The translations under genes were made by a program, and so were the position numbers. Positions 23,801 through 35,000 of a stretch of DNA of 64,000 nt are shown here, one piece after another (position 1 is the first letter of the stretch; the number at the start of each line of letters is the position of its first letter). Under the pieces are notes generated by a model. The model saw only the letters and a list, made by a program, of their open reading frames with translations. It did no database searches and was not told the DNA's origin. Where the stretch lies: assembly GCA_023055355.1 (NCBI GenBank), contig JALJCS010000001.1, positions 72,581,381-72,645,380 of the forward strand, read 5' to 3'. The DNA is from Agelaius tricolor. Taxonomy: Eukaryota; Chordata; Aves; Passeriformes; Icteridae.

Positions 23801-26800
23801 ATCTGTGCCCATTTAAGGCTTTTCATCAACAAAAAGAAAAAGACCATAAACCCAGAAATGCTCAACCCCTTTTGCACTGAGTTCATTAGTCAAAATACCA
23901 TTTGATCTGTAGCTCTTATTGGGCACTGATTTATTCTTTATTTCATTGTGCACCTGCTGTGCCCCCTGCCAACACTGGCTTTTATCTATTCATCAGCAAC
24001 TGTACAACTACTGCCACTGAGAGCTGTGTTAAACCTGTTGATGTTCCAACAGCCATTAGCACTGCAGGAACGAGACTGGCAGGGCCTGTGCTCCTACAGG
24101 GACACTGCAGTGCAGCAAAGCCACGTAAAAAATTTAGAGCATAAGCTAAGTGCTGCCCAAAGCACATTAACTCAGGCTGGTTAAGAACACAAAACTCACT
24201 TACCCCTTTTTAATGGACTCCAAGAACTGCTGGTTTGCAACATCAGTGTAGCTCCGAAGTTCGCCATCATTTACCGTAAACCCATTTTTCCAAAGTTTAA
24301 TGATTACATCAACCTACAGAGTAAGAACAGTTCTCATTATAACACTGATGAAAAAGAAGCTTGGTATACACACATACCCTGTGATTATAAATCATCCACT
24401 TCATGGACTAAAAATACTGAGAGCAGGCTCACTGTAATCTGCCTTGGCCCCATGCCAACAGGCACAGCAACTGCAAGGGCTAAGTGACATTTTTAAGTAT
24501 CTTGTGTCAATCAGGGTTATAAACAAACCTTCCCCCAATCATTCTGGCTTCCTAGATCAAGAACACTCCTTCAATTCAGCAGAGGAAAAAAAATAAAATA
24601 GCTGGACTATCCCAGCCAGCTGCAACTCTTCAAGAGCTAATTTGAGAGCATACATGCCTGGTGTTGGAACACCAAGTGCCAGAATAGTCCAGCTGGGGAT
24701 TTATTAGGGTAAAGCCTTGTTCCAATCATTCAGGAGGATTTTCTCAAAGTAAAGGCATTGAGATTATGCATGCAGAAGCCTTTCACTCAGGAAATGAAGC
24801 AAGTATCAGAAACTTTACTTTCAGACAGTCATATACTTATATTACCCTAGAATTCCTGGGTGTATTCAAAACCTTGGTGGTTAGGGGAATGAAAAAATAA
24901 ATTCTCAGTAATTCCTTAACTTTGCCAGAAATCATCTACTTCTCCAACCCGTAGCCATCGCAATGTTTATTGAAATCTCTCCAACTGTAAGATGGATATT
25001 TGAGATTGTATTTTCATATTAATGCACCATGCCATTTAAGGAAGTATTTGGTTATTGAGGTTTGATCCCTGCAATAACACTGTCTTGGCAGATACTTGGC
25101 CACAGATGAGGCCACAAATGCAGAATTCACCTCAGCTGAAAATTAGTTTGAATGAGGCTTGATAGCACCTGACAAGTTTGTTGGTTTTTTTTTTTCCCAG
25201 TTTGACTTGTTAGGTGATTGCTACATAAATAAACAGCATGTGCAAACTGCTGAATAGAATTCCTTGTCTTTCCATTGGATGATCTGTCAAAAGAAGCAGA
25301 CAGCACTCAGCAAGATTAGATTCCATCAAAAACTCTTGTGTCTCATGGCACCAATGCATATGGAAAGAGTTCTAATTTTGGGAAGGTTCCTCTACAGTGA
25401 GCCAGAATGCAAATTTAACATGGACTAATTATTCCATACCAACTTCCCATTTAAGCATTGACACAAGGAATGCCATGGAACACTATTTCAGGACTGCAAT
25501 TTAAGATATTGCTCCTGACATTTCATTTCTTCCAGGGTCAATTAAGGATCTATGAACATAATTTCTAGCAATGCCCACTCCAGATTTCTTTTTTGTCATT
25601 TTTGTCCTACATGGCCTTTTCTCCCTCCCCTTACCAGTCACTGATGAGTAACAGAAAAACACGAAAAGGACAGAATCACTGAGATACAAACCCACACTGA
25701 ACATCCCACGACAACCATAATTATATGAATAAGACCAAATGAAAAATATTTGGGCTATGCCTCTGCATTAAAAGGCTGCAGCTCCTTAAATAACTTCTTA
25801 TATAACAGTACTTGTCATTCCTTGAACTCCTGCTCACCTCACTCCTTCGTAATAAAGCAGAAGTGCATAAGCCAATGCCAGCATCAGTTCTAGAATGACT
25901 CTAAACCAACTACAAAGCAGTGAGAGCCAAAAGCCCAGCAGCAAAGGCCTGGCTGACTGGGAGATGGGAGGCTGTTCCTACAGCTTTCTGAATTCTGTAT
26001 TTTTTTACTGATGGACTGGAAAACACTGCTGGACTTCTGGCATCTGTTCTCCAGAATAGTCCTGGACTGCTGTTATAACAAACATGACTATTTTTTTCTT
26101 CACTGCCTACCTGGTTCTTGACTGTAGTTGGGGGCACACACATAGCACCAACCTTCTGAGCTTCTTCAAAAAGGTTATCTACAAAGTAGTCACAGTTTTG
26201 TTCTGTACCGTTCAAAATCTGATCATCAGTTCCTGATTTACACACCCTGCAGAACAAAGACAGAAGCATAAATGACTCCTCAGAGGACACATTAGAAGAC
26301 AAGTAGGTACCTCAGAATCTCAGTACCAAGAAATATAGAAGGCACACTCTCCTGCACCCAGCTTACTCAGTTTACTGAGTATAAACATCAGGTCAACTTT
26401 GCATTGTGCCTCCTCTATAAACTTTTTACCAATCTCTAACTGCTACAATTTGCACTTCAAAAGCACAAGCTAAAGAACGTCATCAAAAAAGATGAACCAA
26501 TCTATGCAAAGCTTCTAAAGTTGGTATCAGAGCCAGGAATGCAAGTTAAATTATTCAGACTTCTAACCATCATACACCTAGCTGCTCACCAATGAAATGC
26601 TTTCCTTAAAGCATTTCCATGATACGGCTCCTTTGCCATAAGTTAAAAAAAAAAAAAAAAAAGAAAATTGCCCTAGGATTTACTCATCAACCCCAACTTG
26701 AACTTCCCCATTCCTAGCACCATCCCAGAACCACCATTACTGTTTTGGACTGTGCATTAGGGAAACTCAAGTAACTCAACACCACTGGAGCACACTGAAG

Positions 26801-27704
26801 AAATACAATGGAAGCCTTCAACACTGTGGAGATTGCCAGGATATTAAAAAAGATGCATCAATCATATCTTTTTATAGAACACTGTATATGTGACAGCTGT
26901 TTGTAAGATTTTCACCAATCAAAATGCAGAAATATGCAACTGAATGATTATCTCAGTATAGGTTCTCTGCATAGTAAGAAGATTATGCAGCTTTTCATAA
27001 ACATTGCAGGAGTTACTCCTAAGGCAGATTCAGAAAAGTCTGTTTTCAGCAATTCAGAAAATAAAAATCCCAGCTCCTGAAAAATTATCCAATTTTACAT
27101 AAAACTCTGCATTGAATTCAAGAGCAGCAATACTTACTGGAATGCTAATTAGATACATTTGCATAAAACTGAATTGTTTGCAATGCACCTATGCACCACT
27201 AAGAATCCCTGGAGATTAACATCTTAAACAAAAGAAAACCTCAATAACTTTAAAGAAGAAATTTCAAAAGTATGCTGTCCACATTTTAGTTTTCTAATAG
27301 AACAAAAGAAACTTGAAGCATTAACGTAGGTATTCACTATGCTTTACCTCAGAAACAGAATTGGAAAAGCAAACACCTCCGCGTCAGATGCAGAGCTGCA
27401 CAGTGAGTTAGCAATTTGAAAGGCTGCCTTGCCTTTAAATATTTTAAATTAAAATATTTACACAGCTTCTTGCATCTAGGAAACATTTCAGGTATATGAA
27501 AAATCTTTCAGCAAAACAACACGATTTTTCTGTATATGTGGAACAGATGAGTACAGTAAAAATACTGTATTTTAGAATTTAACATAAAGTTTGAAAAGTA
27601 ATGACAGGACACACAAACAGCAATGGGAAAGGAAGACAAAAAATAGGGACAACTGGCACCTACCATTCTTTCTTTACAGTTTTGATATTATCCATGTCTT
27701 TCAT
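14533..27704 (-). CDS. UBXN2A: UBXN2A, UBX-domain p97/VCP cofactor, complete six-exon coding region
   Basis: The coding model joins 27704-27664, 26246-26111, 24313-24204, 22630-22490, 17779-17615 and 14821-14533: 882 bp, 293 residues plus stop. All junctions are GT-AG and all phases close. Family knowledge: UBXN2A is a p47-group adaptor that binds p97/VCP through its UBX domain and acts in ubiquitin-dependent protein handling in cytosol and ER. What is seen: an N-terminal acidic helix-like segment ([15 protein letters not shown]), a SEP domain at about residues 60-125 ([29 protein letters not shown]), a linker ([18 protein letters not shown]) and a UBX domain at about 174-252 ([36 protein letters not shown]). 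The tail after residue ~258 is about 35 residues longer than in the human protein of 259 residues. Start choice: MKDMDN matches human MKDVDN. The promoter is likely the CpG island at 31.1-32.0 kb. Confidence 0.95.
14822..17614 (-). other. UBXN2A: UBXN2A intron 5 (between coding exons 5 and 6)
   Basis: About 2.8 kb, moderately AT-rich. Short open frames only; no recognisable gene, RNA or well-preserved repeat. Confidence 0.8.
17615..17779 (-). CDS. UBXN2A: UBXN2A coding exon 5 (UBX domain, first half)
   Basis: This 165 bp exon follows a pyrimidine-rich acceptor ttttcttttcag and ends at a gtagaa donor. It encodes SATPKIISK, then [20 protein letters not shown] and IIQKFNVSH, which is the first strand pair of the UBX fold. 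Confidence 0.95.
20561..20600. repeat. 20 bp tandem duplication
   Basis: Two adjacent copies of aatcacacaaaaggagttct differ at one base. Confidence 0.9.
22190..22432 (+). repeat. CR1-type LINE fragment, old copy
   Basis: Sense orientation: 'actggatataaggaaaatat', then '...gaccctgctttgagcagg' and 'agactagaaaactccagaga', which are degraded forms of the standard CR1 3' region. The terminal octamer repeat is lost. Confidence 0.75.
22490..22630 (-). CDS. UBXN2A: UBXN2A coding exon 4 (SEP domain, second half, and linker)
   Basis: This 141 bp exon follows an acceptor ending ttcttaag and ends at a gtgagt donor. It encodes [32 protein letters not shown] and [12 protein letters not shown]. The order and phase match the human exon. 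Confidence 0.95.
22631..24203 (-). other. UBXN2A: UBXN2A intron 3
   Basis: About 1.6 kb, AT-rich, with a short A-rich tract near 22980-23005. No gene recognised. Confidence 0.8.
24204..24313 (-). CDS. UBXN2A: UBXN2A coding exon 3 (SEP domain, first half)
   Basis: This 110 bp exon runs from an acceptor ending actctgtag to a gtaagt donor. It encodes [20 protein letters not shown] and continues [17 protein letters not shown]. It is nearly identical to the human SEP segment. Confidence 0.95.
24314..26110 (-). other. UBXN2A: UBXN2A intron 2
   Basis: About 1.8 kb of AT-rich DNA. Nothing recognisable apart from short homopolymer runs. Confidence 0.8.
26111..26246 (-). CDS. UBXN2A: UBXN2A coding exon 2
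   Basis: This 136 bp exon follows an acceptor ending ttctgcag and ends at a gtaggc donor. It completes the Trp codon and encodes VCKSGTDDQ, then [16 protein letters not shown] and PPTTVKNQ. It aligns with the human N-terminal region [16 protein letters not shown]. Confidence 0.95.
26247..27663 (-). other. UBXN2A: UBXN2A intron 1 (between coding exons 1 and 2)
   Basis: About 1.4 kb. It holds an A tract near 26643-26662 and a perfect AT-only inverted repeat (11 bp arms, 3 bp loop) at 27436-27460. Confidence 0.8.
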
Positions 27705-27717
27705 TCTGGTGCTTCCC
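27664..27717 (-). CDS. UBXN2A: UBXN2A exon with start codon (coding 27664-27704)
   Basis: A probable acceptor (gtaattag) precedes 27717; 13 leader bases are followed by ATG at 27704-27702 encoding [13 protein letters not shown] plus two bases of Trp, then a gtaggt donor at 27663. Human begins MKDVDNLKSIKEEW, so start and frame are secure. The acceptor implies at least one upstream noncoding exon. Confidence 0.92.
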
Positions 27718-30700
27718 CTAATTACAAAAAGAAAATGGTTTAAAGCCAAAACAAAACAAAATGCCTATCACACTTTGTCTCCTTTTGTAGCTGAAGCACT
27801 CTTTATATTTTTTCCTGTGTTGGTAATACATTTAACCAGAAACCTCAACCTTGCCCCCCACCAAGTCTCCAGATGGTTCTTTGTTTTCCTGCAGTTTCTA
27901 ATTTAATGACACATGAACCACACATCTGTGCCAGACATTCAGGAGCAAGGTTACTTTTTCATAAATGTACAAAATACATTTCACAATTATACCAGTATGA
28001 TGTGAAAACACATGCCCATACTCCTGTAAAGGGAGGGGAAAAAAATCACAATCTTTTCTGAGTGGCATGGTTTAAAACTTCCCTGATTTTACACAGCATT
28101 ATGAGATAGTTGCAGAAAAACTGCACTGCCACTGCAGGCATTTGAGTGACCTTCACCTTAACTGTGCTTTACTTAAAGGGGCAAGATTTGTCAGGTTACC
28201 CTTCCTACCTTACTTCAAGACATTGTTGCAGCAATTCAGAAACTCTGAATTATCATTTCTGGCCTACTGTCAGCTGGCATGAAAATCTTGGATTTGTAAG
28301 TACTAAATATGATACAGGATTACTCTGCTGAGTCAAAAGAAATTAAGAATCCCACACTGATCTCATTACAGTCACTTTTGAATGCTCTGAAGAAAGTCAC
28401 AGTAAGTCACTAAAAGCCAGAAACTCCCAAAAACACCCTTAAAAAATAAAATCACTCTAAAATTGGAAAAACCCACAGGAAACCAGAAATTTTCAGTTGC
28501 AACTGTGCTCGGAGAGTTAACCCTGACAACCACTGCTTACAAAGATGATGGCCTGCTCCTGGCAGGTTGAGGATTAAGTTATGACATTGTGTGTGGCATC
28601 AAACTAAGCAGCGATAGCCATCACACTCCTGAACAAAGCAGGATGCACAACACCACTAATATGAATTTTACGTGATTTTGAGATCTAATTTAACAAGATG
28701 TGGAGTTTAGGGGAAAACAACGTCCACTGCAGCACAAATTAAAAAAGAAAAAAACCACAAAAAAACCCACCACATGCAGTACTAATTCTCCTTGGTACTG
28801 CAATACTGGTATTCTCTCAATTTGAAAGCTAAAATCCAATTTGAAAGCTAAAAGCCAAAATCTACACATTCTGTAGAAAATATGTAAGCCTCCAAAAAAA
28901 AACCTACAACAGTCAACATTAAATTTAACTGGTGCTGTTACACATTAAGTCAAAACATATTTTGCACACCTCTGACATGTCACACAAGATGAGGTATAGT
29001 CTTTTTTTTCCCCCCACAAATGTTCTGCCAGAGCCCTACATCTATCAGGCAAGCCTGTGCTGGTACATGATGATGTTATAGGCATATCTGTTTATTGCTC
29101 TTGGAACTCCGTAGTGCACTTGGAAAAAAAAAAACCTCTCAGTATTAAGTGAGCAGAGTGAAACCAGAATGCTTAAAAAGTATAATTTTTTCAAACTTCT
29201 CTCAAATTCAGTTTTAACACTCTGGCATGTAGGGTTTTTTTGTGTTTAGCCAAAAGTAATTATTTGTGGTTTATGTTAATGTGCTTATCTTCTAATCTTT
29301 CACTCCAGTAGGCTACTCCCCAAAGCAACAAGAGCCACCTCCTGCCATCTGCTTTTGTTGATCCTCTGTGACTTGTCATCAGAGCTGTTAAAAAGAAACA
29401 GACACAATGAAGCAGCTCTTCAAATTAGCTCTTTGGCTACATTAGGCTGGCCTCAAATGTGCACGAATAGTATTCAAAACTGGTCAGCTGTAAAAGCTGC
29501 TGTTCCTTCTAAAGTACAACAGCAATTACACTTCGAAGAAATGTTTGTGCTAATCTCTCTAGGTGAAGAATCATCCTATACAGCATATTGATGTTTATTA
29601 TGGCCAAAAGCTGCTAGAACACAGCCATCAGAACGCACTGCAAGCACTTTAGCTCAGCGTGTCAACCCAGGCAGCAAAAACCACCTCCTCCCACCAACTT
29701 CTGACAGACATCCCTAGCTGCTGCTGGAAATGGTAAGAATTTTGGTACGTAATTCTTGCGTCAGTGGCAAAAAGTACCTCAGAACTGAACTACCACCTCC
29801 AGAAACTAAATTTAAAACATAAGAAGCTGCAAATGCCAGCAGCCCACCACAGCTACATCTATTAATTGGGGTTAGGATACTCCTGGCCATTCCCACACAG
29901 CCCCACCAAGATGGGCCACTGACCCAGCAATGGCCTTTCACAGCCAGGATTTCCAAACAGACAGCCCTCATTAGGCATATTTTGCCGGGCAAATAATTTT
30001 ATGGTCAATACTTTTGAGCCCACACTTCCAGTTATTTTAACACAGGAGAAACAAAACACTATCTGTGAGGCTGTCCTTGCTGTGAAGGGCAGAAATACCC
30101 ACAGAAGCACATGCAGCCCCCTCCCCTGAAAGCCAGCTAACCCCTTACTAACTTTGGCAGAACTCTCCAGTTGAGAGCTGCTCACAGCACAGCACAGTCT
30201 GTCCCTGCACAGCACAGAAATTGCAGCTGAAAATTGCACTGTACCATGCCACAGAGAGATGGGAGGCTACAGAGAAATAGCAAGTACAAATTAATAGCGA
30301 GATGAGCATCAAACCTAATGGCCTGAACATGACTGATGTGCTCAGGTACAAACCACAGCATTCACGCTTCCTCTCCAGCTGGAATGGAGGAAGGAGCTGT
30401 GCACTCAGAAAGAAACCTGTCCCCAACCTTGATGTCCAGGTGTTAGAAAGATACATTACTTGTCTGTAGAACTGCCTTGTTAAGGTTTAGGACTTGACAT
30501 GCTTCAACTATCTCAGATCTAAAGGGAAAGAGGCTAAACAAAGCTTGGGAAGAAGGATATACCACTGACGGTGGACACAAAGAATGCACAATTTACAGGC
30601 CACAAGGACATTGGGCAGAACTTCCACGATAAGAAACTAATAAAGCCAGCTCAGCAACTGTGCTGAATTCACTTCCAAGTGGGTAAAAGGTAATTCTGGC

Positions 30701-31420
30701 AGGGCAAAATCACGACAAGCAACTTATAGATCACCAACTCAAGAAAATCACCTACCTAAAAGAAGAGAAAGACTGAGCACGCAGGCTACTTAGCATAAGA
30801 AGGAAGAGAATAATTTAACCAATAAAGACAGAATACTCACTAATAAGACAAGTACCCAAACTGGTAGCCAGTGAACATTAAATGCTATGCTTGCTAACAC
30901 GTATAAAGCGTGAGAAGTTTCGATAGTCGTGCTGGCTTTGTGGATTTACCACCCAGCCCTTCTTTATGCTCAGAACCACAAATAAATCAAGTACCTCGGC
31001 TCTGTGTGCGGATTAGCCTCATGCACAGCAGGTCAAAGAACCTATTTTGGGACAACCCCGCGTCTGCGACACCTGAACTCACCCGCACCCCGAGAGCCAG
31101 GCCGGGCACACGCTCCGCGCCTCCCGCCGCTGCCAAACCAGCCGGAAGGTATTTTTAGGCGATGAGGCAATAGCACGGTACGGACGCGGAGGCGGAACGC
31201 CCCGGGAGGGGCCAGGCCGGGCCCCCCCGAGGGTCGCTCCTGCTGCGGGACGCGGCCGGTTCGGAGCAGGGCGAAGCCGCAGGGCGGAGGCAGCGGGGAG
31301 ACTCAGCCCGCCCGCCCAGGGACGGCCGCGGGCAAAGTCCGAGCGCCGGCAGGAGCCGAGGGAGCGCAGGCTCTGCGGGACGCGCTGCCCCTGCCCAGCC
31401 TGTGCCCGCAGAGAACTCAC
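27718..31420 (-). other. UBXN2A: UBXN2A 5' leader intron
   Basis: About 3.7 kb between the exon carrying the start codon and the presumed first noncoding exon. It contains a 19 bp tandem duplication at 28818-28855. No other gene is recognised. Confidence 0.55.
28818..28855. repeat. 19 bp tandem duplication
   Basis: Two adjacent copies of caatttgaaagctaaaatc, differing at one base. Confidence 0.85.
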
Positions 31421-32000
31421 CCGCCCGTCCCGCAGCGCCCAGCCCGGGACCGACCACCCGCCGCGGAACTCCTCGGTGTCCCGCCTTGAGCGGCGCAGGC
31501 GCGGCGGCGCCGGGCGGGGCGGGCAGAGCTCCGCCCCGGTACCGCGGGTGGAGCGAAGGGGCGTCCGTAAGGATCAGCACCCGCTGTGCCGGGGGAAACG
31601 CGGCTTCCCCGGGGATTGCCCTGCCCTGCCCTGTCCTGTCCTCCGGGGACAGGTGAGGGCTGGCGTGTTTGCGGCCCACCTTTACGAGCCGGAACTCCCG
31701 CGCCACTCCCCGGGCAGGACCTGGTACAGCACAGTAGAGATAAATATCTCTGCCCAGCCTGAGACTGCGAAGGCAGCTCTGTCCCGACTGCGGAACAAAG
31801 GACGCGGTCTGCGTGTCCGTCTGCCAAGTCGCGGCATTTACAAGAGTGGGGAATGGTGCCTGTGTTTGGGCACCTGGCCGGCCCCGGCGGGAGCAGCCGC
31901 ACGCCGAGCCCTTTGCAGAGCGGCAATGGCTCATTGTGCGGCGAGCGCTAATTACGGGCCAGCGTTGACACATGTGAAAAGGAGCTCAGCCGAGGCCTCG
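31060..32000. promoter_or_regulatory. UBXN2A: CpG island, probable UBXN2A promoter, possibly bidirectional
   Basis: Dense CpG over about 0.9 kb. Minus-strand donors of the form GGgtgagttc lie at 31420 and 31082 and could end a noncoding UBXN2A first exon. Promoter-type motifs include CCGGAAG (31142-31148, ETS-like) and GCGCAGGCGC (31493-31502, one mismatch to the NRF1 palindrome). A plus-strand donor CAGgtgagg at 31653 could serve a divergent transcript. The open frames of up to 272 codons here are explained by composition. Confidence 0.7.
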
Positions 32001-35000
32001 CACCGAGGACAAAAGAGCGGCGCGATGTCTGGGAAGCAGAGCTCCCGAGGGTGAATCGGACGGGAAAAGGGGATGGGATCCTCGGGGAGGGAAGAAGGAT
32101 TGAGCTGAGTTCCCTGCGCTGTGTTTGGCCTTGGAGAAGCCGCTCTCTGCGGGACGAGGAGGTCCCGTGGTGGTGGTGCTAGGATCTATGCAAGTATCCA
32201 AGGCCAACGCTGTGCAGAAGCTGCCAGCCCCTAGAAACATACATGGAGCAGGGTGAACGCATCCCTTGCACCTGCGGGCTGTTTAATAAGGGTTGGATTT
32301 TTTTCTCCCCCAATAATTAGTGATGCACTGTAAAACACTTAGAATTAACCTAAACTGAACAGCCACAACTATCTAATTCACACTAATTAATGGGAAATCC
32401 ACTGCGAATTTACAAGTGCGATCAAAGGTAATTCTAAAAGCAGAGGTAATACTTCATCGAGTGTCGTCTTCACGTGGGACACGTTTCTGCAATCCCTTAA
32501 TCACAACAATTAAAATCACATTGCTCAGAAATATTAAAATAAGATGCTTAGTCTCAAGGTTCAGTGATGGGTGAGTAACAGAAGTAAAATCTGACACTTG
32601 ACAGCTATAATTTCTTTCTCTTTATAATGCACATCACAATGCACTGATCCTTTTGAAGACAGTTTGGATTAATTGTTAAGTTTTAACTGGATGAGATCTA
32701 ATTAGAGCTCCTACTTATGAATCTTCAGGGAAGATAGTAAGAAATTTGCCTTTTGTTTCGGTTAAAATACATGGAGTTTTATATTTCAAAACACTGACTG
32801 CAGAGATTCTATTCTCCCTGGTTTTGTTTAGTGTTTAAAATACTTTGACATTTTAGAATAGAAGGTACTTCTTTGTTACAAGTGTTACTGATTCTATTAA
32901 ACAGGTTTTATATATTTAGAACTTAAACCACGGATATCATGACTGTAGAGAAGTCAAGGAATTTACAAAACCCTAAGCTAAAACATAAAGTTGTTTTGCA
33001 ATGCTGGACTGTTTTAAATTTTCTTTCAGTATTTTAAGTACACTATCTCCGTTTCATTAAACACACAAGTTCATTAATATGCTTAACCCTTTCCTGGGGG
33101 CCCTTTCAGCAACAATTTGACCGACCCAAAGGTAAGCATAGAAGGAGGTGAGGTTGGACTTACCTGGTGTAATGGTGCAGGTGTCCTGGCTGCAATCACT
33201 TATTGCTTTAGAAGATTAGGTCTATTACTGGAAATCAGAGTACAGCTGGAGACATGCTGACCTACTACAATAGGAACCAGTGTCCTAGTGAATTTGGTTT
33301 CTTAAAAGCTCTTCTAAGTACTGCTGTCCTCCCTTAGGAGCCAAACTGTTGACAAAGCATAGGAGTAACAAAAATCTTAGGAAAGATCTGCAACTCTTGT
33401 ATAATGTAAAGTATATTTTCTTTAAAGCTGGAAATTTTCAAGTTAGAGTGTTACAATCAAGACATCACTAAAATCCTTTTAGACTCTGTGCATTTAATAC
33501 AGCTTATTCTCTGGCAGTACACTAGATGAACAGAAGCAAATGGTCCTTTTCTTACCGTGTGGTGAATAGAAGCAAACAGCCCAGACTGTGTCTGCTGAAA
33601 AACCTCTAACAGGGTATTCATGAGATGAATACAACCATCTCATGCCCCTTTGTCAGACGAGATCAAATGCAGTGGCGTGGAAGATAGTGACAACCCCCAG
33701 ACTTGTTTTATAATGTAGGAGTGAATCTCAGTGTTGACAAAGTAAAGCAGGGTTTTAGCTGTCACTGCCAGACCTGTCAAGGTCACAGAAGAACCAGCAC
33801 ACACAGGGCATCTAAAAACAAGCAGAAAATTAATTTTGAAGGGATATTTTTAAACCTTATATTTAACAACGTTAGCCTATGCCAGAGGACACTGTCAGCT
33901 ACCTATAATTAAACATCAGCCGTATTGATTGACCTTAACTTGAGAGAGGAGCTGTTGCCTGAAGCCTTTTGTAAGTGTGGGCACACAGAGTAGGAGCACA
34001 TTGTAAGGGAACTGGGACTGCAAAATAAATAGGAGAACAGGGTCTGGTTATCCTGTAAATGGCAATTCCACTGACTAAAACAGCACATTCCTCTGCATAG
34101 GATGAGTGGTCCTTGAAGGAATGTTAAACCTTCTAGGCTGCCACACAGAGGGGAGTAGCTTAAGGAACTGGTGTTTCTAGGAAGTCAGCTATGCACTGGA
34201 AAAGCAAGTCATTGTTTCATGGGTGAATCAGCTTTCATGCCAAGGGTATTAACCCCATGCATTGAAAGAAGTATCCACACATTGCTGGACTCTTGGACTG
34301 TAAATACACAAGAAAATTGAATATAGCTTCAATTTTAAAGTTTGTGTGAATTGCATAAGCCCATGAAAAATTCAAGGCAGCCTGAGCAACTGTTTGTACC
34401 AGATAACACACATTTGGAAATAATGTATGGTGAATTCTCAAAGACACTTTTAAGTGAAACTACAATGATGACATGGTGGTGTATTTTATGAGCTTGTTCT
34501 TGGACCAGTAACAAAAAACCACACTTCGAAACCTAAGATTGTGTGTGAGGACTAGAGAGATTTATGAACCAATAATGTTTTTGATGGACTTGCCATGTGA
34601 TCCTAATCAAGCCATTATGCATTTGTATGGTGCTGAAGCTTATCTACACATGTGTGTATAAATGCCTATTTTTATTGTGAGCATTTTAGGACAGAGTCTG
34701 GTTTTTACTACAAAGCTATACATCACCCAGCATAGTAACAGGCTGGCGGTGCTACTTTCATATGATTAATGATTATAAGCACCAAAGTGAGATGATTTGC
34801 CACTTTTGTCCAAGATGGAAGTAATTTACAGCCAGAATGATAGTGAAAAACAGACCCTGGCTGCAATATCATCAGCCTATGAGTTTCACACAATTATTAT
34901 TATTAGAAAAACTATCTACTGTGACCTTAGCTCAACAGGAAAAATATTATGGAAGCTAATGGCCAGATGTGATGGCAAGATAATTTTGAAATATTAGGAG

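Noticed and set aside
31155..31973. 272-codon minus-strand open frame in the UBXN2A island
   Set aside because: GC-driven open frame without domain resemblance, located where a noncoding leader exon is expected.
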